From positions 217,174-281,173 of the forward strand of contig CAWDOA010000006.1 in NCBI GenBank assembly GCA_963803875.1: a stretch of DNA of 64,000 bases. Direction: 5' to 3'. This document shows, one piece after another, positions 25,856 through 34,660 of this stretch (its first letter is position 1; the number at the start of each line of letters is the position of its first letter). The notes below the pieces were generated by a model. That model saw only the letters and a list, made by a program, of their open reading frames with translations, searched no databases and had not been told where the DNA came from. The translations under genes and the position numbers were made by a program. The stretch is from JABDIY01 sp963803875 (GTDB lineage: Bacteria; Actinomycetota; Acidimicrobiia; Acidimicrobiales; SZUA-35).

Positions 25856-26655
25856 GCACGACCACCACCTCCCGATCGCTCGAGACCTACCTGACCGAGC
25901 GAGCCAAACACCACCGGCTCGTGATGCCGTACGTGACTGCCGGGTTGACCCCCGACTGGCTCGAACTGGTCGATGCCGTGATCGATGCCGGGGCTGACGC
26001 GGTGGAAATCGGCATTCCGTTCAGCGACCCGGCGATGGACGGCGCGACAATTCAAGAAGCGACCGTTGTGGCCCTCGAGGCAGGCATCACCCCGGCGGGG
26101 GCGCTGCAACAGTTGAGAGGTCGCGAATTCGGGGTGCCGTTGATCGCAATGACCCACTACAACCTCGTCTACCGGTACGGCCATGAACGGTTCGCAGCCG
26201 ACCTTGTGGAGGCAGGAGGGTGGGCCACGATCGTGCCTGACCTTCCGTTCGAGCATGCAGACCAATGGTTGGCCGCGGCTGGTCCAGCAGGAGTCGAGAA
26301 CGTGCTACTGGCAGCTCCGGTCACCAGTGATGACCGACTCCGGATGATCACCGAGAAGAGCGGCGGCTTCGTCTACGTCGTCTCCACGATGGGAACGACC
26401 GGGGCCAGGGCCGGTGTTGACGATGCGGCAACGGTGTTGTCGAAGCGGGTGAAGGCGTTGACCGACAAACCGGCGGTGGTTGGGTTCGGGATCTCCAGCG
26501 CCGAGACCGCGGTCACGGCGGCTGTTGCAGCCGATGGCGTCATTGTCGCCTCGGCGCTCATGAGGCGGATTCTCGACGGCGCCAGCGTTGAAGAAGCAGC
26601 CGAGTTGGTCGCCCAGATCCGCGCCGGCCTGGACGCCGCCTACCCCCCATCCTGA
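25852..26655 (+). CDS. trpA: Tryptophan synthase alpha chain
   Basis: A 267-residue TIM-barrel subunit that cleaves indole-3-glycerol phosphate. The catalytic Glu is in VEIGIPFSDP and the catalytic Asp in DPAMDGATIQ; the phosphate-binding region GFGISS is present. Coupled to trpB by a 4-base overlap. No terminator was seen after it; the next 239 bases hold no recognisable gene. Confidence 0.95.
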   Translation: MSTTTTSRSLETYLTERAKHHRLVMPYVTAGLTPDWLELVDAVIDAGADAVEIGIPFSDPAMDGATIQEATVVALEAGITPAGALQQLRGREFGVPLIAMTHYNLVYRYGHERFAADLVEAGGWATIVPDLPFEHADQWLAAAGPAGVENVLLAAPVTSDDRLRMITEKSGGFVYVVSTMGTTGARAGVDDAATVLSKRVKALTDKPAVVGFGISSAETAVTAAVAADGVIVASALMRRILDGASVEEAAELVAQIRAGLDAAYPPS

Positions 26656-26894
26656 TCCCCTCCTCCTCCCCAAATTCCTGTGGATACCCACATCTTGTGT
26701 GGCTGTGGTGATGGCAGAAACGCCGTTTGTAGCTATCAACAGGGATTTGGACATCGGACTGCCGACATTGCCCATCGATCCCGGCACGTCGCCTGCCCAA
26801 CCCAAGACCGCCAAAGCTCTCGCTCTGAATCCCCACCCGCACCCACCTGCGGATGCTGTTCCTTCGCCTCGTCCGGGGACGGTACGGTGACCTG

Positions 26895-27986
26895 ATGATC
26901 ACGAGCGGACGACTCACATCCCAAGATCTCGAGTGTCTCGGCTGGGAACTGAAGCCGGAGGGACTGTGTCAGGGTGATCGGTGCGTTCCCGTACCCGCCG
27001 ATGCGGTCGATCGAGACGGCACGGTGGACCCTTCGCTGGTCGCAACCCGCCTCGGCATGCCGGTGCTCAACGATGAAGAGAGTGGCGTCTGGGCCATCGG
27101 TCCCGAAACGGGACAGCCCGCCCTCCGATCGGTGCAACTCCCAGATCTCACGCTCCGCGATTTCGACGGGAATCCGTTCAACCTCGGTCGGCTGCAGGGC
27201 CGCAAGAGCCTGCTCATCGCCTGGGCGTCGTGGTGAGGTTGCCGCGACAGCTTGCCAGGTTGGCAGGCATTGCATGATCAGGTGCAGCCGCTGGGGCTCG
27301 ACATCGTGGCGGTTTCGCTCGACATCGATCCAGAAATGGCTCGGCCGTTCACCGACAAGGCGCCTCACCTTCGATCTCTGGTCGATACCGAACACGTGAC
27401 AACCGAAGCGCTCGGTTTCACCAACGTGCCGGTTGCGCTCTGGGTCGACGAGGCTGGCGTGATCGTCCGGGGACCCGAATCTGCTTCGGTGGAACGGTCG
27501 GCCCTGAAGGACATGGTCATCGATGAAAGCTGGCCCGAACGCCTCAAAGTTCAGCTCTCCGTTGCTCAGGCCATTCCGTCGGATCCTGACGGCTATCGGA
27601 ATGCGGTGATCGACTGGGCTCGAAACGGTGGCGATTCACGATTTGTGCTTTCCGAGTCCGAGGTTCTCTCCCGAATGGAGGGCCGCGACCCGGCCCAAGC
27701 GGAGGCAGTGGCCGCCTTCGAACTCGGGCAACACCTGTACCACCGGGCGGGAGGCGGCCCGGCCGGTGTCACGGCGGCACGCGAGTGGTGGCAACGGGCT
27801 CACGACCTCGATCCCGACAACTGGACCTACAAGCGGCAGGCGTGGACGCTGGTGACAAGCGTCGATGGGAAGGCTCCCGATCTGCTCCAGGGGCCGAACG
27901 ATGTTTTCACCGGCAACTGGCTCGACGACGTCGTCGCCAGCGGTGGGGGCGAGGCCTACCTGATCGACCCGCGGTTGGAGTCGTGA
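26895..27986 (+). CDS. Thioredoxin-fold (ResA-like) protein with UGA selenocysteine
   Basis: One 363-residue reading frame interrupted only by TGA at 27234-27236 (codon 114). The codons before read LLIAWASW and the codons after read GCRDSLPGWQALHD in the same frame, so the UGA sits exactly at the redox-active site: W-A-S-W-U-G-C. Residues ~80-230 form an AhpC/TlpA-like thioredoxin fold (VQLPDLTLRDFDGNPF, then VPVALWVDEAGVI), and the C-terminus has a TPR-like WWQRAHDLDPDNW. An 8-bp hairpin with a GGU loop follows the UGA. A nonsense substitution of a Cys codon is the alternative. The dienelactone hydrolase gene overlaps its stop. Confidence 0.82.
27250..27268 (+). promoter_or_regulatory. Candidate bacterial SECIS hairpin
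   Basis: GCTTGCCAGGTTGGCAGGC folds as an 8-bp stem (one G-U pair) with a GGU apical loop. The loop begins 22 bases after the UGA at 27234-27236, within the distance usual for bacterial SECIS elements. The loop begins with the G/U residues that SelB recognises. Confidence 0.65.
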
Positions 27987-28645
27987 TGGCGGTCCTGACC
28001 GCCGCCGACCAGCATCAGCTTGCCGCCTATGAAGTTCAGCCCGCCGGTGCAACTGCGGCGGTGGTGATCGTTCAAGAAATCTTCGGCGTGAACAGCCACA
28101 TCAGGTCGCTTGTTGATCGTTATGCGGCCATGGGGTACCACGCCATCGCACCGGCGCTGTTCGACCGGGTCGAGCGTGACGTCGAACTGGACTACACCGC
28201 AGAAGGAATCGCCCGAGGACGACAGATCAGAGCCGGCGTCGAATGGGACGACTCGATGCTCGATGTTGCTGCCGCGGTGGAAGCCGTGCGATCAACCGGC
28301 CCGGTTGCCGTGATCGGATTCTGTTATGGCGGCTCGATCGCCTGGCTGGCCGCCCACAGCCTGTCCATCGCGGCGGCGGTCGGCTACTACGGAGGTCAGG
28401 TCCACCTGTTCCGAGGAAAACAGCCGGCTGTGCCGGTGATGCTGCACTTCGGAGCTGATGACCAAAGCATCCCGCTGGAGGCGGTGGCAGAGATCAGCGC
28501 CATGCATCCCGACGTCGAAGTACATGTCTATGACGAAGCCGGGCATGGCTTCAACTGCGACGCCCGATCGTCCTATCACCCGGCGGCGGCTGATCTGGCG
28601 TCGGGGCGAACCCTGCGGTTCATCAAAGATGCCGGGGTGCGCTGA
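27986..28645 (+). CDS. Dienelactone hydrolase family protein
   Basis: A 219-residue alpha/beta hydrolase. The nucleophile elbow GFCYGG carries the Cys typical of DLH enzymes, and the C-terminal GADDQSIP and GHGFNCD supply the Asp and His. ATG 27986 overlaps the upstream stop (TGATG), so it is coupled to the selenoprotein candidate. Substrate unknown: dienelactones or other small esters. Confidence 0.88.
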   Translation: MAVLTAADQHQLAAYEVQPAGATAAVVIVQEIFGVNSHIRSLVDRYAAMGYHAIAPALFDRVERDVELDYTAEGIARGRQIRAGVEWDDSMLDVAAAVEAVRSTGPVAVIGFCYGGSIAWLAAHSLSIAAAVGYYGGQVHLFRGKQPAVPVMLHFGADDQSIPLEAVAEISAMHPDVEVHVYDEAGHGFNCDARSSYHPAAADLASGRTLRFIKDAGVR

Positions 28646-28667
28646 CCAGAAGCGAGAAACCGAGCGC

Positions 28668-29426
28668 TCAGCCGGCCCGTTGAGTTGCCGTCGGGCTGAA
28701 GCCGTACGGGAGTTCCAACCGATGTTGGGCCAGCAACTCGGGATCGGCCAGCAACTCCTGCGTGGGAGCATCGGCCACCACCCTGCCGCCGCTGATGATC
28801 ACCGACCGAGGGCACAATTCCAGCGCCAGGGGAAGATCGTGGGTGATGATCAGCTGGGTGAGATCGAGCGACTTGAGAAGATTCGTCAGCTCGCGACGAC
28901 CGGCCGGATCGAGACCGCTGGTCGGTTCGTCGAGTACGAGAAGATCAGGGTGCATTGCCAGAACTGTGGCGATGGCCACTCTGCGCTTCTCGCCGCCGCT
29001 CAGGTGGTGTGGGGTCCTGTCCACGAACTCGGACGCGTCCACCGCCGCCAGCGCTTCGGCTACGCGGGCGGACTGCTCATGTTTGTCGAGACCGAGGTTG
29101 GCGGGACCGAAGGCAACGTCTTCTCTGACCGTTGGCATGAACAGTTGATCGTCAGCGTTCTGGAACACCATGCCCACCCGACGGCGAATCTCGGCGAGGT
29201 TGTCCTCGTTGAGCGCCATTCCGTTGACATCGATGGTGCCCTGCTGGAGCTCGAGGACACCGTTGAGATGAAGCGCCAATGTGGTCTTGCCGGCACCGTT
29301 GGGACCCAGCAGTGCCACCCTCTCGCCGGCGTCCACCGAAAGTGAGAGATCGTTGAGCACAGGATGGCCGTTCGGATAACTGAACGACAGGCCCTCGACG
29401 GAGATGGAGTGAGCGGTGGAGTGCAT
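28668..29426 (-). CDS. cbiO: ECF transporter ATPase (CbiO/NikO type)
   Basis: A 252-residue ATPase of the Co/Ni ECF importer. Walker A GPNGAGKTT, Q-loop VFQNADDQLF with the ECF-typical acidic DD, signature LSGGEKRR and Walker B LLVLDEPTSGLDP. It is last in the cbiMN-cbiQ-cbiO order on the minus strand and energizes uptake of Ni or Co. Confidence 0.92.
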   Translation of the reverse strand: MHSTAHSISVEGLSFSYPNGHPVLNDLSLSVDAGERVALLGPNGAGKTTLALHLNGVLELQQGTIDVNGMALNEDNLAEIRRRVGMVFQNADDQLFMPTVREDVAFGPANLGLDKHEQSARVAEALAAVDASEFVDRTPHHLSGGEKRRVAIATVLAMHPDLLVLDEPTSGLDPAGRRELTNLLKSLDLTQLIITHDLPLALELCPRSVIISGGRVVADAPTQELLADPELLAQHRLELPYGFSPTATQRAG

Positions 29427-29438
29427 GAAGTGAACCTT

Positions 29439-30199
29439 CTAGAGGACGAACCCGGCTGTGATCGCGAGAGCGGCCGGCACAACTGGAACGGCCAGTGATC
29501 GAACCCAATCACCCCGGGAGGCAGGTTCGTGGTCGAGTTGGGGCATCGAGCCGGTGTAGCCGCGGGCCAGCATGGCGCCGTGGACGCGCTCGCCCCGCTC
29601 ATAGGAGCGGACGAACATGGCACCGGCGGCCGACGCAATAGGCTTCGCCTGCCAGAGCCAGCGAGGATCGTGACCTCGAGCGGTCATGGCCGTACGCACC
29701 CGCCCCATCTCTTCCACTATCAGATCGAGATAGCGGAACATGAACGCCACGATCGACACCACGATGGGGGGCATCCGGAGCCGACCCAGCCCCCGAACGA
29801 CCTCGGGGATGGGAGTGGTGCCGGCCAGCACGAGGCTGGCACCGGTTCCGAGCGTGGCCTTGGCCAGGACGTTCCAACTGGCCCACAGCCCCTCGATGGA
29901 CAGGCTGAGGCCGAGCACCGAGGTCTGTTCGCCGCCCGCAACGATGGGTATGAACAACGCAAACGCAATGAAAGGGAGCACCGCCGCGAAGCGGACGAGC
30001 GCCTGCCGGGGCTTGTATCCGGCCACCGCCATCAGGGTGGCGATCACCACTGCATCTATGACGAACGCCCACACCGCCCGACGGGGTGTCAGTGCGACAC
30101 CGACAGCGAACAGGAACGTGGCGACGATCTTCGCCTCGGGCGCGATCCGATGAATGGGGGAGTGGCCGTGGATCAGCAGGTGTCGTGCGCACCGGCCAT
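29439..30199 (-). CDS. cbiQ: ECF transporter T component (CbiQ type, frameshifted)
   Basis: Coupling membrane protein of the ECF Ni/Co transporter, about 253 aa. The main frame holds the CbiQ coupling helices, with RTAMTARGH and HGAMLARGY (two Ala-Arg-Gly signatures). The N-terminus HLLIHGHSPIHRIAPEAKI is in this frame but has no start. The ATG at 30199 (MAGAHD) is in the next frame, and one missing C near 30181 joins them. The start is 1 base from the cbiMN stop. Confidence 0.83.
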
Positions 30200-30200
30200 G

Positions 30201-31209
30201 TCAGGCCGCTGCTGTTTCTTGGCTACCGGGGTTCGCGGCGACGGCTCGTGTTCGAGCGAGGCCGTAGCCGACTGCGAGCGCGATGGCGACCCGGAGAACC
30301 CTGCGATCGCCAGGCTCACCGATTCGTTGGCCACGCCGGTGGTTGCGTAATCGGCGAAGACACTGCTGTCGAGCAGGTGATCCTCGGCTTGGTCGGCGAA
30401 ACCTTTGTCTTCGGCGACGGTTTCCAGTCCGTCGGGACTGTCGACAGCAAACTGGCTCACCACCGTGGCCATCACGATGGCGGCGAGAATTCCGCCGGCT
30501 ACGAACGTTCGCATCGGCACGGGCGTGCGGTCGACAAGGATCGACCGGTCGAGATCGGCAACTCCGAACACGAGATCGGGTCGGGATGCGAGGACGGCAC
30601 CGATTGCGAGTGCGGTTATCAGTCCCTCGCCGATACCGATCAGCAGATGCACACCCACCATCGCGGTGAACACGTTGTCGAAGTCGATCGGTGCGGTGGC
30701 GCCGAAGAGCCACTCGACACTGAACGCCATTGCCGAGAGAACGACCGAAGCTGCCGCCGCAAGCCCTGCTGCTCCGATGATTCCGCCGACGTTTCTCGGC
30801 ATCAAACGGCGGGCCAACAGGAAGACGGCGTAGCCGCCGAAGGAGGTGACGATCGCCATGTTCAGCACGTTGTAACCAAGTGCGCTCAATCCACCATCGG
30901 CAAACAGGAGAGCCTGTACGACCACAACGATGGTCACGACCACGGCCCCGGTTGCGGGACCGAGAAGTATCGCCGCCAGCGCTCCACCCAATAGGTGACC
31001 GGTGGTTCCCGACGCCACGGGGAAGTTGAACATCTGGGCGGCGAAGATGAACGCGGCCGCGATACCCGCCAGTGGCACCTGTTTGTCCTTCAGTTGCGCT
31101 GACCGCTTTGGCGCAGGGCGAATCCGACGACGACAACAGAGATGAAGGCAGTGGCGAACGCCACCGGAGCCGACAGGAAGCCGTCGGGGGCATGCAGAGC
31201 GAAGAACAT
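30201..31209 (-). CDS. cbiM: CbiM-CbiN-like substrate component fusion (frameshifted)
   Basis: Substrate-binding membrane component. The true N-terminus is at ATG 31209 (AGGAGA upstream): MFFALHAPDGFLSAPV, the His-containing CbiM metal-entry motif. A one-base loss near 31101 separates it from PLAGIAAAFIFAAQMFNFPV. The C-terminal part is a PDGLE/CbiN-like domain (SPDGLETVAEDKGF), whose last helix VAIALAVGYGLAR is in a third frame after a loss at a G run near 30285. Imports Ni(II) or Co(II); an upstream Nur-like box favours nickel. Confidence 0.84.
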
Positions 31210-31258
31210 GGGGGTCTTTCTCCTGGAGAGCTACACCGTGAGCCTATTAGCGTGAAAA

Positions 31259-31281
31259 GGTTTGTTGCAAACCGTTCGCAA
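31259..31281. promoter_or_regulatory. Nur-like metal-regulator box upstream of cbiMQO
   Basis: TTGCAA-N5-TCGCAA at 31265-31281 matches 11 of 12 positions of the Streptomyces Nur box as I recall it (TTGCAA-N5-TTGCAA). It overlaps a perfect GGTTTG-TTG-CAAACC inverted repeat at 31259-31273. It lies about 50-70 bases upstream of the transporter start. Confidence 0.45.
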
Positions 31282-31390
31282 AAAGGTTTCCTCTACGGGG
31301 AATACCTACGACGTGCTGGCGGACCGTCGGCGGGTGGGCAGATCGATCGCTCCGGCCAACTAGGGCCAGCAACGGCATTTCGGGGTTGTG

Positions 31391-31666
31391 CTAGTAGCGG
31401 ATCTCGAATGCGGCGTCGCCCTGGGTCGGTTCGGTGTGGTCCTCCACGCCGGTGACTATTGCGTGGTGTGGCCCCTGGTGACACCACTCAACAAGTTGCT
31501 GCACTGCGTGCCCATCTCCCTCGACAGCGACCTCTACGGTGCCGTCCTCCAGGTTCCTGACCCACCCGGTGACGCCCAGCTTCTGTGCCTGTATTTGGCA
31601 TGACCAACGAAACCCAACTCCGTGCACTCGCCCCCTCACGATCAAGTGTCGCCTGCTCGAAGCCAT
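31391..31666 (-). CDS. acyP: Acylphosphatase
   Basis: A 91-residue acylphosphatase (97 if a GTG at 31684 is used). The active-site loop GRVHGVGFRW holds the catalytic Arg, and GWVRNLEDGTVEVAVEG holds the catalytic Asn. It hydrolyses carboxyl-phosphate bonds such as in acetyl or carbamoyl phosphate. The start is ambiguous; ATG 31666 gives the family's usual length. Confidence 0.93.
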   Translation of the reverse strand: MASSRRHLIVRGRVHGVGFRWSCQIQAQKLGVTGWVRNLEDGTVEVAVEGDGHAVQQLVEWCHQGPHHAIVTGVEDHTEPTQGDAAFEIRY

Positions 31667-31714
31667 CTTCTGAGTCTGCCTCACCCTTCTGATCCGGTCC
31701 AGGGGTTGGCCCCG

Positions 31715-33100
31715 TCAGTCACCGGCGACCGCAACGGTTTTCACATTGACGAACGCGTGTATCCCCATTTCCGACAGTTCTCGTCCATAGCCAGAGATTC
31801 CTACACCGCCGAAAGGAAGTCGAGGGTCGGACGCGACTCCGGTGTTCACGAAACATGATCCGGTGACGATCTGTTCCGCTGCAATTCGGCGGCCCCGGTC
31901 GGTGTCGGTTGTGAAGACCGCACCGCCGAGACCGAACTGGGTGTTGTTGGCCAGTTCGATGGCGTGGGTTTCGTCGTCGGCCTTGATGATCGCCGCCACC
32001 GGACCGAACAGCTCCTCGTCGAAGGCCGGCATCCCCGGTCCGACGTTTTCCAGTGCGGTAACCGGATAGAAGGCGCCATCGCCTTCGGGAACCTCACCGC
32101 CGAGAACCAGCGTGGCTCCTGCTTCGATCGAATCCAAGACCTGCTGATGGAGCTCATCTCGCAGATCGACTCGAGCTTGAGGACCGAGGTCGGAGTCTTC
32201 CGATGTCGGGTCGCCGACGCGATACGAAGCCAGCTCGTCTATGAAACGAGGCACGAACTCGTTGTAGACGCCAGCGGTCACGATGAAGCGTTTCGCAGCG
32301 ATACAGCTTTGCCCGGAGTTGAGTAGCCGGGCCTTGGCACAGCGGGCAACCGCGGTCTCGACGTCTGCATCGTCGAGCACCACGTAGGCATCACTGCCGC
32401 CCAGTTCGAGCACCGACGGTTTGAGATTCTGTCCAGCGGCACGACCAACCGAACGTCCGGCCAACTCCGATCCGGTGAGGGTGACAGCTGCTATCCGGGG
32501 GTCGGCGATGATTGCCTCCACCCGATCCGAACCGATGAGAAGGGTTCGGAACAGACCTTCATCCAGACCTGCTTCTCGAAACACCGATTCGATCGCCAGG
32601 GCGCATCCCGACACGTTCGAAGCGTGCTTGAGCATTCCAGCATTGCCCGCCATCAGGGTTGGCGCCGCGAAGCGGAGAACCTGCCAGAACGGGAAATTCC
32701 ACGGCATCACCGCCAGGATCACCCCCAGCGGCCGGTACACCGTCCAGGCGCCGCTGTGGCTGCTGTCACGGGGAACATCGGCAAGAAACTTCTCGGCGTT
32801 CGTGGCGTAGTACTCGCAGACCCAGGCGCACTTCTCGATTTCGGCGCGGGCTTCCTTGATCGGCTTGCCCATCTCCAGCGTCATCAGCTGAGCCAGCTCA
32901 TCTTTGCGCCGTTCGAGAACCCGGGCGGTCTCCAGAATCACTTCGGCCCGGCCGGCCAAGGACCGATTGGACCATTCCCTCTGGGCAGCCACGGTCTCGT
33001 CGATGGCACTGTCGACCGCAGCCTCGTCGTGGGCCCGATAGTCGTTGACAAAGGACCCGTCAGCGGGATTGGTCGAAGTGAATTTCTGGGGAGAGCTCAT
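31715..33100 (-). CDS. NAD(P)-dependent aldehyde dehydrogenase (succinate semialdehyde type)
   Basis: A 461-residue aldehyde dehydrogenase. The catalytic Cys lies in NSGQSCIAAKR and the general-base Glu in LELGGSDAYVV; the nucleotide region is TLTGSELAGRSVG. The length, the MPWNFPFWQ motif and the short N-terminus match GabD/succinate-semialdehyde dehydrogenases. The upstream acylphosphatase is on the same strand but in a different transcription order; no gabT is nearby. Confidence 0.9.
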   Translation of the reverse strand: MSSPQKFTSTNPADGSFVNDYRAHDEAAVDSAIDETVAAQREWSNRSLAGRAEVILETARVLERRKDELAQLMTLEMGKPIKEARAEIEKCAWVCEYYATNAEKFLADVPRDSSHSGAWTVYRPLGVILAVMPWNFPFWQVLRFAAPTLMAGNAGMLKHASNVSGCALAIESVFREAGLDEGLFRTLLIGSDRVEAIIADPRIAAVTLTGSELAGRSVGRAAGQNLKPSVLELGGSDAYVVLDDADVETAVARCAKARLLNSGQSCIAAKRFIVTAGVYNEFVPRFIDELASYRVGDPTSEDSDLGPQARVDLRDELHQQVLDSIEAGATLVLGGEVPEGDGAFYPVTALENVGPGMPAFDEELFGPVAAIIKADDETHAIELANNTQFGLGGAVFTTDTDRGRRIAAEQIVTGSCFVNTGVASDPRLPFGGVGISGYGRELSEMGIHAFVNVKTVAVAGD

Positions 33101-33302
33101 GGGAAGACCGTTCTTTGTATGGTGCCGTGCAGACGGCGTACGAGGCCTAGAGGGCCGGTTCGGATGCGGTGAGGCGAGTCACCGAGGGATCGTACCCGTC
33201 ACCGAATCTGGACACCCAAGAATGGGTTCGAGCGGGAAGCGCTCAGCTCACTCCTACGTCGCCGGTCTGCGAGCTGCAAGGGTCGATTGTTGCTGTCGAT
33301 TG

Positions 33303-33941
33303 TTATTGGTGTGCGTCACACATGACGGCGAAGAGCGAGGAGCCGTCGGGTAGCTCGACGCCGTCCTCTAGGAGCCACCAGCGTTCCGTGCGGACTGATC
33401 CGTCACGGGCATCGCTGATGCTCAGATGGAACTGAGAGTTGCCGACGTCTCCCTCAACCCGCAGTTCGACGCCATCGCTTCCTGTGATCGAGCCTGCGAT
33501 CGATTCGCCGGCCGCGACCTGCAGGCGCGCGGTCACGCTGCCGTCGTTGGACACCAGGCAGGTGGGCTCGAAGTCTTCCTCGTATGGCTCGGGGTCGACC
33601 GCTTCGGCTGCGGGTCCGGAAACGGTCGGCTGATTGGTTGACGCTGTGGTTGACACCGCGGCTGACGTGGTTGACACAGTGGCCGCCGGGATGGGCTCGG
33701 TCTGATTTCGGATCGACGACCCCAGCGGCCTGGTTTGTGCAACCGCAGTACCCAATGTCGGGGACGTGACGGCGCCAGGTTCCGCGACGGGGTGTGGTGC
33801 AGACCGTTGCTGGGCCAGAACAGTGCCGGTGATCCCGAGGCAAATGCCGATGATGATGACGCTCCCCACGACAACACGAAATCGCTTCTTGGTCAGTTGT
33901 TGTCGATGGCCCTCGAAACGGGTTGGGAAATCCCAGTTCAT
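33303..33941 (-). CDS. Membrane-anchored secreted protein, unknown
   Basis: A 212-residue protein not recognised as a known family. A cytoplasmic stretch of ~22 residues is followed by one hydrophobic segment (VVVGSVIIIGICLGITGTVL). A Thr/Ser/Pro/Ala-rich linker (~50-115) comes next, then a compact C-terminal domain with two Cys (ETCLVS-like near 131 and the last residues VMCDAHQ). The two Cys could form a disulfide outside the cell. Probably a signal-anchored extracytoplasmic protein. Confidence 0.65.
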   Translation of the reverse strand: MNWDFPTRFEGHRQQLTKKRFRVVVGSVIIIGICLGITGTVLAQQRSAPHPVAEPGAVTSPTLGTAVAQTRPLGSSIRNQTEPIPAATVSTTSAAVSTTASTNQPTVSGPAAEAVDPEPYEEDFEPTCLVSNDGSVTARLQVAAGESIAGSITGSDGVELRVEGDVGNSQFHLSISDARDGSVRTERWWLLEDGVELPDGSSLFAVMCDAHQ

Positions 33942-34180
33942 CGTTGTTTGTTTCCTATCGTTCCCGGCCGGTTTGAGATGTGGCCGCTTCGCTCAATTAA
34001 CGGCGTCGGATGCCACATCGTCCAGGACAGAGGGTGCCGCCTCCGGACCTAGCGGTGTCCGGTCCCGGGCATCGATTCGTTCCAGCGGTTGGGCTTCAGG
34101 AATGCCACACTGGTGTTGCGCACCTGGCGAAGGTGAGCTAGGAGGTCCTTCGTGACCATCCCCAACCAAAGGACACACAA

Positions 34181-34618
34181 ATGAAAGTTCTCGTTGCGGT
34201 AGACGGCTCGGATGAGAGCCGGGATGCGATGACAAAAGCCTTCCAGTTCTTTGGAGATGAGGCCGACTACACACTCGTCAGCGTGGGGGCGCCCACCCTT
34301 CCTCTCACGTTGGGCTATCCCTCGGGCGGGTTCACCAGCCCCGGCGAGTTGGAGATCGCCGCCAAAGCCGCCGAGGACGCAGCGCGTGAAGCGGTGGACG
34401 AGGCGCAGCATCTCCTCCATGCCGGTCATGTCGACACTGTGGTGGCCGCCGAGCCTGGGTCCACGGGATCATCGATCATGCGGGTCGCCGACGACATCGA
34501 CGCCGACGTAATCGTCATCGGATCACGCGACCGTGGCGTCTTCGCCCGCTTGTTCGATCCGTCGGTTGGCAAATACCTGATCGACCACTCCTCATGTCCG
34601 GTCCTCGTGGTTCGCTGA
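34181..34618 (+). CDS. Universal stress protein (UspA family)
   Basis: A 145-residue single-domain Usp. N-terminal VLVAVDGSDESRDAM and C-terminal ATP-binding motif GSRDRGVFARLFDPSVGKYL (G-x2-G-x9-G(S/T)-like) with the ending HSSCPVLVVR. This is the ATP-binding subtype. It lies 42 bases before corA and could share a transcript with it. Confidence 0.9.
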   Translation: MKVLVAVDGSDESRDAMTKAFQFFGDEADYTLVSVGAPTLPLTLGYPSGGFTSPGELEIAAKAAEDAAREAVDEAQHLLHAGHVDTVVAAEPGSTGSSIMRVADDIDADVIVIGSRDRGVFARLFDPSVGKYLIDHSSCPVLVVR

Positions 34619-34660
34619 GGCATACCCCCGCGTCGCCTCGACTCGGGCAAGAATTCGAAC

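Noticed and set aside
26656..26894. Small gene between trpA and the redoxin gene
   Set aside because: The short frames here have no ribosome site, no recognisable domain and shadow-like composition; I see nothing in this gap.
27234..27252. Treating the redoxin as two genes or a frameshifted pseudogene
   Set aside because: Both halves are in the same frame and the only interruption is a UGA at the active-site residue, so selenocysteine or a single substitution fits better than an indel.
31210..31390. Cobalamin riboswitch before the CbiM-type gene
   Set aside because: No B12-box or conserved riboswitch core was seen in this leader; a Nur-like box is present instead.
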